64,000 bases of DNA. It comes from Corallococcus carmarthensis (GTDB lineage Bacteria; Myxococcota; Myxococcia; Myxococcales; Myxococcaceae). Below, piece after piece: positions 1 to 8,258 of the stretch. Location: contig NZ_RAWE01000011.1 in assembly GCF_003611695.1 (NCBI RefSeq), forward strand, positions 42,805-106,804, in the 5' to 3' direction. The translations under genes were made by a program, and so were the position numbers. The notes under the pieces are model-generated. The model had not been told where the DNA came from and ran no database searches. It saw nothing but the letters and a program-made list of their open reading frames with translations. Position 1 is the first letter of the stretch. Each line of letters begins with the position of its first letter.

Positions 1-355
1 AGCGCGGCACGGTGGCGGGGGACAGGGGGCCGCCCACGAGCAGCTTCGGGTAGTACTCCACGCCCAGCTGGGCGGCGGCGTTGGCCCAGCCGAAGTCGTA
101 GATGTACTCGCCCATGCTGTGGAACTTGAGGTAGGCGGGCGCGGCGGCGACCAGCTTCTTGCCCCGCCACAGCGTCAGGTGGTGCGGGGCCCAGCCGGTG
201 TCCTCGGTGGCGCTGCCGCTCTCCTCCATGGCGGACAGCCACGCGTGGCGCACGAAGGGGGGCGCGCCGGGCGCGACCAGGGCATCCCATTGGGCGGCCG
301 GGACATCGCGGATGGCATCGAGAATGCGGACCTGGAGCGGGGTGTCGGCGGGCAC
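1..355 (-). CDS. Predicted N-acyltransferase (COG3146/DUF482 type), C-terminus outside window
   Basis: A reverse-strand frame stays open to the window edge and encodes about 118 residues. Segments such as FVRHAWLSAMEESGS, GWAPHHLTLW, FHSMGEYIYDFGWA and YYPKLLVGGPLSP are typical of the N-terminal half of the COG3146 family of GNAT-fold acyltransferases, which resemble FemAB peptidoglycan enzymes. Family members are near 380-400 residues, so roughly two thirds is missing to the left. There is no in-frame ATG; the GTG used here is the most downstream sensible start. An AGGAG lies about 25 bases before it, too far for an ideal ribosome site, so the start is uncertain. Substrate and pathway are unknown. 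Confidence 0.75.
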   Translation of the reverse strand, partial: MPADTPLQVRILDAIRDVPAAQWDALVAPGAPPFVRHAWLSAMEESGSATEDTGWAPHHLTLWRGKKLVAAAPAYLKFHSMGEYIYDFGWANAAAQLGVEYYPKLLVGGPLSPATVPR

Positions 356-450
356 GGGGGCAGTCTTAACGCGGGCCTGTCTCCTGCGCTCCCGTTCGTC
401 CCGCCGGAGGGCACCCGGGCGAGCGGGCCCAGGGTCCGAGGTTCGGCACC

Positions 451-861
451 CTACGAGGCCTTCTTGCGGGCCGGAGCCTTGGTCCGGGCGGTCATCACCC
501 GGGGCAGGTTGTCTTCAATCCAGGTGGTCAGTGCCTCCACGTGGACGGCCACCTCTTCCCCCAGGGGCGTGAGGGTGTAGTCCACGTGGGGGGGAATCAC
601 CGGGTGGGCTTCCCGGTGCACGAAGCCGTCCTGTTCCAGCGCCTGGAGCGTCTGGGCGAGCATCTTCTCGCTCACCCCGCCCACCTTGCGGCGCAGTTCG
701 CTGAAGCGGTGGGTGCCCTCTTCCTTGAGCGCGACCAGCACCAGCACGCCCCACTGGCTGGTGACGTGCTCCAGGACGCCGCGCGAGGGACACATCGCCG
801 CGTACAGGTCCCCGCGCTGCTTCACCTTCTCCAGCAGCGGACTGCCCTTGCTTGCCTTCAT
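451..861 (-). CDS. HxlR-family winged-helix transcriptional regulator
   Basis: 136 residues, the usual HxlR size. The N-terminal Cys region CPSRGVLEHVTSQWGVLVL is followed by the recognition helix area FSELRRKVGGVSEKMLAQTLQALEQDGFV and the wing VDYTLTPLGEEV. In related redox-sensing members (YodB, HypR, QorR) a conserved N-terminal Cys near this place senses quinones or oxidants; the Cys at residue 24 is the candidate here. It is divergent from a QorB-like quinone reductase with a 107-bp shared promoter region, the classic arrangement for an HxlR repressor and its target. Autoregulation and reductase control are inferred from the layout and from the dyad between the genes. A short Lys/Arg-rich tail ends the protein. 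Confidence 0.93.
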   Translation of the reverse strand: MKASKGSPLLEKVKQRGDLYAAMCPSRGVLEHVTSQWGVLVLVALKEEGTHRFSELRRKVGGVSEKMLAQTLQALEQDGFVHREAHPVIPPHVDYTLTPLGEEVAVHVEALTTWIEDNLPRVMTARTKAPARKKAS

Positions 862-968
862 GACGTGACACTTACCATGAGGTGCGTACTTACGAAAAGA
901 GAGTACCCCCGTTACGGTAAGCCCAGTTCGATTTCGCGCCTGGAGCGCGGGAAGGAAAGGGCGAAGCC
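862..968. promoter_or_regulatory. Divergent promoter/operator between HxlR regulator and QorB-like reductase
   Basis: The spacer holds the dyad GTACT-N11-AGTAC (886-890 and 902-906) and a wider pair CTTACC (871-876) / GGTAAG (916-921). Spaced dyads of the TACT/AGTA type are known operators for HxlR proteins such as YodB and CatR. It is also more AT-rich than its surroundings. Binding is inferred. A GGAAAGGG tract before the reductase ATG is its probable ribosome site. Confidence 0.5.
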
Positions 969-1826
969 ATGTTTGTCGTCACGGGAGCCACGGGGAAGCT
1001 GGGTCGGTTCGTCATCGAGGGCCTGCTGAAGAAGGTGCCGGCGAACCAGGTGGCGGTGGCGGTGCGCGATCCGGACAAGGCGAAGGACTGGGCGGCGCGC
1101 GGGGTGCAGGTGCGCAAGGTGGACTACGACCGGCCGGAGACCCTGAACGGGGCGTTCGGGAAGGGGGACACGGTGCTGCTCATCTCCGGGAACGAGGTGG
1201 GCAAGCGCTTCCCGCAGCACTCGGTGGTGATTGAGGCGGCGAAGAAGGCGGGCGTGAAGCTGCTGGCCTACACGAGCATCCTGTTCGCGGACAAAAGCGG
1301 CCTGTCGCTGGCGGGGGAGCACAAGGCGACGGAGGAGGCCATCCGCGCGTCGGGCATCCCGTACGTGTTCCTGCGCAACGGCTGGTACGTGGAGAACTAC
1401 ACGGAGCACGCGGGGCCGGCGCTCCAGTACGGCGTGGTGCAGGGCAGCGCGAAGGAGGGCAGGGTGGCCACGGCCACGCGCCAGGAGTACGCGGACGCGG
1501 CGGTCGCGGTGCTGACGGGCACGGGCCACGAGAACCAGGTGTACGAGCTGGCGGGGGATGCGAGCTTCACGCTGCCGGAGTACGTGGCGGAGCTGTCGCG
1601 CCAGTCCGGCAAGCCGGTGAAGTACGTGGACCTGCCGGTGCCGGAGTTCTCCGCGGCGCTCCAGCAGGTGGGGGTGCCCAAGCCCTTTGCGGAGGTGCTG
1701 GCGGACGCGGACGCGGGGCTTGCGCGCGGGGAGCTGAATGATGCGAGCCGCACGCTGAGCCGCCTCATCGGCCGGCCCACGGCGCCGTTCGCGAATGCGA
1801 TTGGCGCGGCGTTGAAGCAGGGCTGA
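969..1826 (+). CDS. NmrA/SDR-type NAD(P)-binding reductase, QorB-like (paralogue 1)
   Basis: 285 residues. The N-terminus VVTGATGKLGRFVIEGLLKK carries the GxxGxxG nucleotide-binding loop of atypical short-chain dehydrogenases; VRKVDYDRPETLNGAFGKGDTVLLIS and VKLLAYTSILFADKS fit the NmrA-like group that includes E. coli QorB (NADPH:quinone reductase 2). The expected role is reduction of quinones or other electrophiles using NADPH in the cytoplasm. It is divergent from an HxlR regulator, which probably represses it. A close paralogue lies at 8909-9766 and the 3' remnant of a third just before that, so this family has been locally amplified. The exact substrate cannot be read from sequence. Confidence 0.85.
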   Translation: MFVVTGATGKLGRFVIEGLLKKVPANQVAVAVRDPDKAKDWAARGVQVRKVDYDRPETLNGAFGKGDTVLLISGNEVGKRFPQHSVVIEAAKKAGVKLLAYTSILFADKSGLSLAGEHKATEEAIRASGIPYVFLRNGWYVENYTEHAGPALQYGVVQGSAKEGRVATATRQEYADAAVAVLTGTGHENQVYELAGDASFTLPEYVAELSRQSGKPVKYVDLPVPEFSAALQQVGVPKPFAEVLADADAGLARGELNDASRTLSRLIGRPTAPFANAIGAALKQG

Positions 1827-1874
1827 GTTCCGGGGGGCGTCCCCCTTCAACGGCCCGCGGGGGAGCCTCGCGGG

Positions 1875-2345
1875 TCAGGCTTCCTCGTCGGGGAGGAGCG
1901 TCCGGAGAAGCTCGTCATCGGGACCGAGCGGTTGCCAGCCGGGCGGTGGCGGATGGGCAAGGAGCGCATCGCTGGCCCGGTCAACGCGCTCTTTGTGAAT
2001 CTCTGGGGTGTGGGCAAACCAATGACCGAGCGCGATGGCAACCTCTAGCCGAGCGTCGTCATCCAGTACGGACGGCCAGCCGGTGGGGAGACACGCGTAC
2101 AGTTCGCGCACGAACTGTCCGCGCACCAGTCGTGTGAGCTGCTTGCTGCGCTCCGCCTCCGCCACCAACCCGCCGAATACCTGCACCCCGGCGATATCGT
2201 CCCGTCCAAGCTCCTCGGCCAGTGCCACCAGCGATGCGGTAGGGCGTGCTTCGGCGAAGGCGGTCAGCGAGTCGTAGCCGCGCTCACGGACGCGCTCGTA
2301 TAGGCGGGCCTTCCAGTTTCCCTTCCAGGATCGTCCGTCGGTCAT
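1875..2345 (-). CDS. Putative immunity protein paired with the TIGR02269-type lipoprotein
   Basis: 156 residues, no signal peptide, acidic C-terminus ending LLPDEEA. Its ATG overlaps the stop of the upstream lipoprotein gene in an ATGA, so the two are probably translationally coupled and made in fixed ratio. I recognise no catalytic motif. A small cytoplasmic acidic partner encoded directly behind a protein with an HNH-like C-terminal domain is the layout expected for a toxin and its immunity protein. That function is inference from gene order and size. It could instead be an unrelated conserved myxobacterial protein. Confidence 0.6.
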   Translation of the reverse strand: MTDGRSWKGNWKARLYERVRERGYDSLTAFAEARPTASLVALAEELGRDDIAGVQVFGGLVAEAERSKQLTRLVRGQFVRELYACLPTGWPSVLDDDARLEVAIALGHWFAHTPEIHKERVDRASDALLAHPPPPGWQPLGPDDELLRTLLPDEEA

Positions 2346-3874
2346 CGTCCTCTCCCTGGAATGAAGTTCATCGGGATGTCGTACTCCTTCAAATACGCCG
2401 CGACGATCCGCAGGATTGTGTTCCGCGTCAACATCCGGCCGGCCCTCGCCTCAGCTTTGAACAGCGCATCCATGATCATCCGGTTCCACTCACCGGGCCA
2501 CATGCGCCCCAGCTGCCAGTTCCCCCCACCGTGAATCGCTTCGTGGTGGGCCTGCTCCAACCGGACGCAGAACTGGTCGATGTCCATTGCTCCCTTGAAG
2601 CCGCGCTGCTCGAACCACTCGCGGTGCTCTTGCGGCAGCACATGGTGCTTCGGAGCGTCCGACATACCCGCCCCCGCTCTGCCGGTTTCGTGCATGCCGC
2701 GCACCTCGGGACCGTCTCCCAGCGCGTCGCGCACGCCCTTGGGTAGGTCCTGATACGCCTGGGCCATCATGACCTGTCCGCCCTGAATGAGGACGGCCGC
2801 GCTGACGGCAGGAACGGAGATGACGCCCGCCTGCACGAGCCTTCGCATCATCTCCACCCACTCAGCGGAGACCGCAATCCGCGAGCCCACCATCACTCCA
2901 CCCGAACTCATCACGAGCCCCACGCCAAGCGTCGCGGGGGCCGAGGGCGGCACGCGGGGCAGCGACATCTTCAGCGTGGAAATCATCGTGACCATCTCCA
3001 CCGCCTGCATCGCCGCGATGATCTGCCCGCCGAGCTTCATGGTCGCGCGGGTTTCCCGCTGGAGCGTGTCGAACTCACGCGTCAGCTTTCCCATCAGCTC
3101 GGGCATCGCGGTCGTCGCGGCCTCGACCCGCTCCGGGTCCAGTGAGGCGAGGTCCGTCAGCGTGGGCTCCATCATTCCCTGCACGCGATGAAGGTCGGTG
3201 AAGAGCTTCTCGACGCTGCACATCGGGCAGTTGCGAAGCACGGCGTCCGCGAGGTGCAGGAAGTCCACCCAGGTGGCCAGCAGGTGGGTCCCGAACCAGG
3301 CCGCCTGGAGCTTCGGCCCCGTCATGCGCAAGAGACCCAGCTCCATGTCCGTGTCGCCGACTTCCGAGGCCGCATCCGTCAACGCGGTGGCGCTCCCAAG
3401 CGCGCCATGAAGCCACGTCACCTGCTTGGAGCCCTGGTCGAGGTAGCGCGTGAAGACGCCAGTGAGGCCCCACTCCCCGAGAGCAGGAGGACGGGCCGCC
3501 AATTTGGAGAACGCGGCTTCGACGCGGGTCAGGGAACCCTTCACCTCGTCCGTGGCTTCGACGACTGCCTGACGCGTCGATGCAGCGCTTCGGGCCCCGC
3601 CCCCAACAGCTCCCTCCACGCTGCCGTCTCCCACTGCCGTCACGTCGTCACGCGGCTGCTGGCGGCGCAGGAGCCGTTGCTCGGACCCGGAGAAGGCGCG
3701 TGGGAGGAGGTCCCCGGCGCGCGAGGGCTCATCGCTCGGAGTTTCCACCCACGCGGGCGAAGAGGCCTCACGCGGCGCGTAGCTCAAGCTTCGGCCACGC
3801 CCGGGCGCTTGCGACACGGAGGCGCATCCCGTGGCCAGCAACACCACGGCCAACAGCAGGGCGTCAGCGCGCAT
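2342..3874 (-). CDS. TIGR02269/DUF2380-type lipoprotein with HNH-like C-terminal domain
   Basis: 510 residues from the ATG that gives the lipoprotein signal MRADALLLAVVLLATGC (Cys17 after LATG); a start 33 bases upstream would spoil the signal. The middle is helical and contains a Gly/Ala-rich hydrophobic stretch (VSAAVLIQGGQVMMAQ). The C-terminal 100 residues contain HHVLPQE (410-416), IDQFCVRLEQAHHEAIHGGG with His443, His444 and His448, then NWQLGRMWPGEWNRMIM. This matches the Myxococcus paralogous lipoprotein family and resembles His-rich HNH/Endo VII toxin domains. It sits between an envelope gene (11-bp overlap) and a probable immunity gene (4-bp overlap). Nuclease activity and use against other cells are inferred; the lipoprotein anchor is seen. 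Confidence 0.8.
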   Translation of the reverse strand: MRADALLLAVVLLATGCASVSQAPGRGRSLSYAPREASSPAWVETPSDEPSRAGDLLPRAFSGSEQRLLRRQQPRDDVTAVGDGSVEGAVGGGARSAASTRQAVVEATDEVKGSLTRVEAAFSKLAARPPALGEWGLTGVFTRYLDQGSKQVTWLHGALGSATALTDAASEVGDTDMELGLLRMTGPKLQAAWFGTHLLATWVDFLHLADAVLRNCPMCSVEKLFTDLHRVQGMMEPTLTDLASLDPERVEAATTAMPELMGKLTREFDTLQRETRATMKLGGQIIAAMQAVEMVTMISTLKMSLPRVPPSAPATLGVGLVMSSGGVMVGSRIAVSAEWVEMMRRLVQAGVISVPAVSAAVLIQGGQVMMAQAYQDLPKGVRDALGDGPEVRGMHETGRAGAGMSDAPKHHVLPQEHREWFEQRGFKGAMDIDQFCVRLEQAHHEAIHGGGNWQLGRMWPGEWNRMIMDALFKAEARAGRMLTRNTILRIVAAYLKEYDIPMNFIPGRGR

Positions 3875-4442
3875 TGTCCACCCCCAGGCCCACTGACGCG
3901 AAAGCACCCGGACGCAGCATCCCTTCCATCGTAGGGAACAGCAGCGTGCCGGTGAGAAAGCCTCCCGCTGGGTGGTAGTCGGGATTGAGGCGGTTGGAGT
4001 AGCGACGCACCAGATGCGCGGCCAGCAGGCTGTAGGACTCCAGCGCGCCGAACCAGACGCCCACGGGCGCGTTGTTCGAGCCGAGCTTGAAGCCGCGCAC
4101 CACCTGCCCCCAGTCCGAGAGGCTGTCCCAGTCCTCCCTCCTCACGAGGCCCGTGCCTTCCCCTGCCCCCCACAGATGTAGCCGCACCGGAGCGCCCAGG
4201 TTGAGGCCGAACTCCGCGCCTCCGTCGAGAATGAGGGTCGGCTCCACCTGCACGAACCCTTCATCCGTGCCTGCGCCCGCGCGCGGCTGAAACGTCAGCG
4301 TCGCCACCTCCAGCCGTGCCAGCGAAGACCCGGCGCGGGGCGGCTCCTCGGGGACAGAAGCCTCGGAGTCGGGCGAAGCCGTGGCCGCTCCTCGCATGGC
4401 AAGGAGCCCCAACCACAGCACCGCCCACCAGCGGTTGCCCAT
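3864..4442 (-). CDS. Exported protein of unknown function, first gene of the TIGR02269 operon
   Basis: 192 residues from the internal ATG that places a hydrophobic signal (WWAVLWLGLLAMRGAATA) at the N-terminus; the longer frame to 4547 has no sense as a leader. The mature part alternates polar and hydrophobic residues (LARLEVATLTFQP, FVQVEPTLILDGGAEFGLNLGAPVRLHLWG) and ends with short beta-like segments, compatible with a small outer-membrane or periplasmic beta protein. Its 3' end overlaps the lipoprotein start by 11 bp, so it heads a three-gene operon. Possibly the outer-membrane partner of the lipoprotein. No family name can be given with certainty. Confidence 0.6.
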   Translation of the reverse strand: MGNRWWAVLWLGLLAMRGAATASPDSEASVPEEPPRAGSSLARLEVATLTFQPRAGAGTDEGFVQVEPTLILDGGAEFGLNLGAPVRLHLWGAGEGTGLVRREDWDSLSDWGQVVRGFKLGSNNAPVGVWFGALESYSLLAAHLVRRYSNRLNPDYHPAGGFLTGTLLFPTMEGMLRPGAFASVGLGVDNAR

Positions 4443-4633
4443 CGCTCGTGTCTCCTGACTGCACTTCAGTGCGGCGTGCAGAGCCCGGTCATAAACGCCG
4501 AGTCCGACACGTCGGCTGAACCAGGCGATGCATGCCCCAGCAGGCATGGAGGGAGGCGAGGGCGCCGCGTCTTCCCCCGAGCAGGTCTGGAGGATTGGCG
4601 CGAGAAGAGCCGGTTGGGTAGGGTCCAGGTTCG

Positions 4634-5557
4634 ATGCGGAACGCCCTACCTGGCTGGTTCGTTGTCTTGTTCACCCTTGTAGCCACGCCTGCCCTGGCGG
4701 GGCCACGAGAGAAGGCGCAGGTCCGGACCCTGGTGCTGTCGGAGCATCCGGACGATGCGGCCCATCGCATCCACGTGGCGGGGCAGATCGTGACGGTGCT
4801 CCGGTTCGAGCAGCCCTGCGACCCGCTGAAGACGAAGCTGCTCGGCTGGGAGGGGCGCTTCGAGCCGCTGGTGGTCGAGGGGAAGCGGGTGGTGGTCGAG
4901 CCCCTCCGAGCCCTGGCGGCGGATGAGAGTATTCCCCTGCTCGTGACGCTCGCGGATGGGACGGAGTTGTCGTTCCTGCTCCGGCCGCCCGTGGAGGAGT
5001 GGGGCAGGGCGGATCAGCAGGTGGATGTCTTCAAGGACCGCGAGAGCTATCAGGCCCTGGTCTCCGTGCTGGCGCGCACGCTGAAGGCGAAGAATGCGTT
5101 GGAGGAGGAGAACGCGCGGCTGCGTGAGGAAGAGACCTCCGCGGACCATGCACTTGCCTCGCTGCTGGTTTCAGGGGCTGAGGCGCAGACGCCGTTCCGG
5201 CTGATCAAGTCCTGGGAAGCAGTGGACGCGGACTCAGAGCTTTCGATGAAGCTCTACTCGGGCAAGGGCAAGGCCGCGGTCACCATCGCCGTGAGGAATC
5301 AAAGCGAGGATCGCCCGTGGCGGACGGTCCGAGCGAAGCTGTCCTCGCTGAAGAGCCAGGATCCGCGAACGGTGGCTGTCCGTTCCGAACACGCTTTGCT
5401 TACAGCGGGGCAGTCGGGCACCTTTGCCTTCGTGGTGGATCGGAGCGCCTTCCTTGATGCCAAAGGGCATCTGGAGACCCTGATGCTGGAGATCTACCGG
5501 TATGACGGCCTTCGCCATGGCTATGTGGTCCTGGACCCTCGCCTTGTGCGTGAGTAA
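4634..5557 (+). CDS. DUF2381 (TIGR02268) family exported protein
   Basis: 307 residues with a signal peptide (WFVVLFTLVATPALAG). The body follows the Myxococcus paralogous family TIGR02268: RIHVAGQIVTVLRFEQPC, a LLVTLADGTELSFLL strand, an AKNALEEENARLREE coiled coil near residues 155-170, and the C-terminal ending TLMLEIYRYDGLRHGYVVLDPRL. Function is unknown; genes of this family are often next to a serine/threonine kinase gene, which is absent here. A small lipoprotein gene follows after 10 bp and is probably cotranscribed. The gene is divergent from the TIGR02269 operon across a 191-bp spacer. Confidence 0.85.
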   Translation: MRNALPGWFVVLFTLVATPALAGPREKAQVRTLVLSEHPDDAAHRIHVAGQIVTVLRFEQPCDPLKTKLLGWEGRFEPLVVEGKRVVVEPLRALAADESIPLLVTLADGTELSFLLRPPVEEWGRADQQVDVFKDRESYQALVSVLARTLKAKNALEEENARLREEETSADHALASLLVSGAEAQTPFRLIKSWEAVDADSELSMKLYSGKGKAAVTIAVRNQSEDRPWRTVRAKLSSLKSQDPRTVAVRSEHALLTAGQSGTFAFVVDRSAFLDAKGHLETLMLEIYRYDGLRHGYVVLDPRLVRE

Positions 5558-5567
5558 GAGCTGCGGG

Positions 5568-6068
5568 ATGGTCCCCAGGACGCTTGAGTTCGCGTGCAGT
5601 CTCATCCTCGTCGCCCTGATCGCGGGTTGCGCTGGTTCCGCGACAGGGAGGGTGAGCCTGCGGCCCGATGGAACCCCTGGGCCCGAGAAGTGCCCGGAAG
5701 AAGCGCTCAAGGCGATGCGCTATCTGCGATTGGGCGTGGGGGATGGTGCGACCGCCGAGCTCGACGCGAACCAGATGGATGCCCGCCCCATCACCCTGTA
5801 CGCGGGGCGTGTTGAGAGCGTGCTGCTCGACGACCTGGGAACGCTGGAGTCACCGACGCGCCTCTATGGGTACATCTGGACGAGCGGACCTCAGGCGGTC
5901 ATCCGTTATTACGAGGCACTTCCGCCGGGTGCAGCACAGCGGGTACCCATCTGCGCGGTGGCGCGGACGGCGATGAACCAGCTCCGGAAGCGCCCTGAGT
6001 CGTTGCCTGGAACCGCCGTCCTTGAGTTCTCCATCGGGGGCGTCTTCATCGTGGACGAGTTCCTCTAA
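5568..6068 (+). CDS. Small lipoprotein of unknown function
   Basis: 166 residues from an ATG just after the DUF2381 stop; this start gives the signal LILVALIAGC with the lipid-attachment Cys at residue 21. The mature part has no recognisable domain; it ends PGTAVLEFSIGGVFIVDEFL. Close coupling to the DUF2381 gene suggests shared expression and perhaps a shared envelope complex. Myxobacterial lineage-specific protein, function unknown. Confidence 0.65.
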   Translation: MVPRTLEFACSLILVALIAGCAGSATGRVSLRPDGTPGPEKCPEEALKAMRYLRLGVGDGATAELDANQMDARPITLYAGRVESVLLDDLGTLESPTRLYGYIWTSGPQAVIRYYEALPPGAAQRVPICAVARTAMNQLRKRPESLPGTAVLEFSIGGVFIVDEFL

Positions 6069-6211
6069 GAGCCTATTTCGGTGGGGAAAAGATCGGTCAC
6101 TCGCGGCCGTGGAGTTGTTGGGCGGGAGCGTCTTGTCCCACGTCGTCGCCGTAACGGCGTACCTGCTCGCCGGGCACCGCGGCATCTACCCCTCGCGGCG
6201 CATCGCACGCC

Positions 6212-7672
6212 TCAAGCACGGCGGGCCTCTTTGGGAGTGGCTGGTTGCTCTGCCTGAGCATCCTTGACCAGCTCCTGGAAGCCGTCCTCTCCAAAGACGC
6301 TTTGGCAGGTCATTGCGGCGACATCCAACAGCATAGGAAAGCCCTGCTCCGGAAGGAGGATGCTGTCCGCCATGGCCACGCGTACCGCGAAATGGACGTG
6401 CTCCTGGTGCGCGTAGAACAGCTGCGGCGGGGAGTTGTTCGACGCACGGTACAGCCCCATGACGACCTGGGGACAATACCTTTCAACGAACGCTCGTGCC
6501 TTCTGGAGGCCCTCGTTGTCGTAGTGCCAGCCGTCCAGGATCTCCTCGCCGTACGCTTCCAGCGTTTCGAGGATGGCGTACTCGCCCGTGTTCAACGAAT
6601 GCCCCAGCGAGAGGAACCCCCGGTGCTCGAGCTTGTCCGTGACGAAGACGAACTTCTGGTGCCGCTCGATGAGGTTCCCAAGCATCTCCAAGGAGGCATC
6701 CATCAGTCCCCGGTAGCCGAAGCCGGTGATCAGCTCATAGGCGAGCGGATTGCCCAGGCCCATGCGCCATTCCGCCTGGAGCCGCTCCACCAGGATGGCC
6801 CGCTCCGCGTAGGTGCGGATGCCCCGCTTGGCCTGCCTCGGAAGGCCGTCCTTGCTCCAGAGCACTTGGCATGAGTGGGGCTCCCGTCGGTCGATGTGCT
6901 CATGGGCCTGTTTGAAGGGGACATCCATCTGGAGCGTGACGTCCTTGCGGAACAGCCGCTGGGAAAATGTCCCCGACGAGCCGCCGTAGCCCACCGCCGC
7001 GATGCCCAGCTGAGTGATGCCCAGCGCCTGCGTGCCGTGCGAGACCGCGCTGCCGTACACCGCCTCCACGTTGCCTCGGAAGAGGTGGCCCTCGTGGACG
7101 GCCTTCAGCTGCGCCTCCGTGGCGTGATAGACGCCAGCGCCCTTGGAGGCTTGCGAACGGGTCTTCAGCAGGGGCAGCAATTCCTGGCGGATGGTGGCGC
7201 GGAGCTTGTCCTCCTTGCGCATGGAGCCGCCAATCTGCTCCCGGAAGGCGCGCATGATGGCTTCCAACTCCAACCCGTTCGCCCAGCGCTCCATGTCGAG
7301 CGTCTGGGGCAGGGATTCCTCGAAGGACGCGAGGTAGTCACCGTCGCCCGCGCGGTCGTTGGCGTCCGGTGGTTTTCTTCCCTCCGTGGGTACTTCGGGT
7401 TCTTCCATATCGCGCAAGAGTCGGGAGAGCTTGAAGGCATCGATTTCGAAACGCTCCGCGATCTGATTCACCTGCTCGGAGAACGCCGCGCCCTTGGGCT
7501 TGCGACACAGGGACACCCAGTGGAGCGTTTCCACGGTGCAGCCCAGCTTCCGGGCGAGCCCTTCGACGGAGAGCTTCTCCAGGTCCCGGTACCATGCCAA
7601 CGCGGAGCCCAACATTTCCGGTACCCGCAAACTGCGTTCGAACGCGGCTTCCAGCCAGTCAGGATTCGTCAT
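6212..7672 (-). CDS. Protein with N-terminal HTH-like region and possible NurA-like nuclease fold
   Basis: 486 residues; start supported by AAGGAGG seven bases before the ATG. Residues 30-90 (LSVEGLARKLGCTVETLHW and IAERFEIDAFKLSRLL) look like an XRE-type helix-turn-helix. From about 180 the pattern FRGNVEAVYGSAVSHGTQ, ITQLGIAAVGYGG, YAERAILVERLQAEW, a LIERHQKFVFVTDK strand and the ending ADSILLPEQGFPMLLDVAAM resembles the order of motifs in NurA-type 5'-3' nucleases. The first motif of NurA has a metal-binding Asp before Gly-Ser; here that place is Tyr206, so activity may be lost. The gene overlaps an upstream sigma-factor gene by 14 bp, so the two are probably one unit. The NurA assignment is tentative; the protein could be a novel family. 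Confidence 0.5.
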   Translation of the reverse strand: MTNPDWLEAAFERSLRVPEMLGSALAWYRDLEKLSVEGLARKLGCTVETLHWVSLCRKPKGAAFSEQVNQIAERFEIDAFKLSRLLRDMEEPEVPTEGRKPPDANDRAGDGDYLASFEESLPQTLDMERWANGLELEAIMRAFREQIGGSMRKEDKLRATIRQELLPLLKTRSQASKGAGVYHATEAQLKAVHEGHLFRGNVEAVYGSAVSHGTQALGITQLGIAAVGYGGSSGTFSQRLFRKDVTLQMDVPFKQAHEHIDRREPHSCQVLWSKDGLPRQAKRGIRTYAERAILVERLQAEWRMGLGNPLAYELITGFGYRGLMDASLEMLGNLIERHQKFVFVTDKLEHRGFLSLGHSLNTGEYAILETLEAYGEEILDGWHYDNEGLQKARAFVERYCPQVVMGLYRASNNSPPQLFYAHQEHVHFAVRVAMADSILLPEQGFPMLLDVAAMTCQSVFGEDGFQELVKDAQAEQPATPKEARRA

Positions 7673-8258
7673 GGGAGTCCTCCTTTCCGAGTCGTCTCAG
7701 TTGCTTGAGGACACGGTCGCGGTTCTGCTTCACCTCTCGCTTGAGTTCGCGCTCGGGCAATTCCTCCAGGCCCAAGGGTCGGGCCAGCGTGAGGGTGGAG
7801 CTTTCGCCCTGGAGGATGAGCTCGAGCAGCCCCAGGTCGCGAGGCTTCATCTTGCGGCGCTCAAGTTTTTTCAGGGCCAGGGCGGTTTCCACGGCTGCCT
7901 CCATTTCTTCGTTCGGAGGCCTCGCCCGGAGTTCGACCACGTCCGCGAATTTTTGTTCGCGCACGATGCGCGCCTTCTCGGAGCGACGTGAATCCAACAC
8001 GTTTCTCCTGGCTGCGAGCGTCAGGAAACTGCGCAAGAGCGACTGGTGGCGGTCGTAGCGCTCGGGCTGCTCCAGGTAGTCGAAGACCGCCCGGAGCGCG
8101 CAGTCGGTGGCTTCTTCCTCTTTGCAGCCCATCTCCAGGCGGAGCGTCGTCAACACGAAGGGCATGAAGCGTTCGAAGACCTCCGTGTTGGCGACCGGCA
8201 TCCCTCGCAGCACCCGGTCGTGAAGCGCGCTCTCCTCTTTTCTTGATGGGAAACTCAT
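7659..8258 (-). CDS. ECF-like sigma-70 family factor
   Basis: 199 residues from the ATG at 8258 (an ATG three codons upstream is equally possible; GGGAG is too close to either to decide). A region-2-like helix set (FERFMPFVLTTLRLEMGCKEEEATDCALRAVFDYL, then FLTLAARRNVLDSRR) and a region-4-like C-terminal helix set ending QNRDRVLKQLRRLGKE fit a small sigma factor. The PAS/anti-sigma context usual for ECF factors is missing; instead the downstream overlapping gene encodes an HTH protein with a possible nuclease fold. Role and target promoters unknown. Confidence 0.65.
   Translation of the reverse strand: MSFPSRKEESALHDRVLRGMPVANTEVFERFMPFVLTTLRLEMGCKEEEATDCALRAVFDYLEQPERYDRHQSLLRSFLTLAARRNVLDSRRSEKARIVREQKFADVVELRARPPNEEMEAAVETALALKKLERRKMKPRDLGLLELILQGESSTLTLARPLGLEELPERELKREVKQNRDRVLKQLRRLGKEDSHDES

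Noticed and set aside
6069..6211. GAGCCTATTTCGGTGGGG after the lipoprotein stop looked like an insertion-sequence end
   Set aside because: No matching inverted end, target duplication or transposase fragment found nearby.
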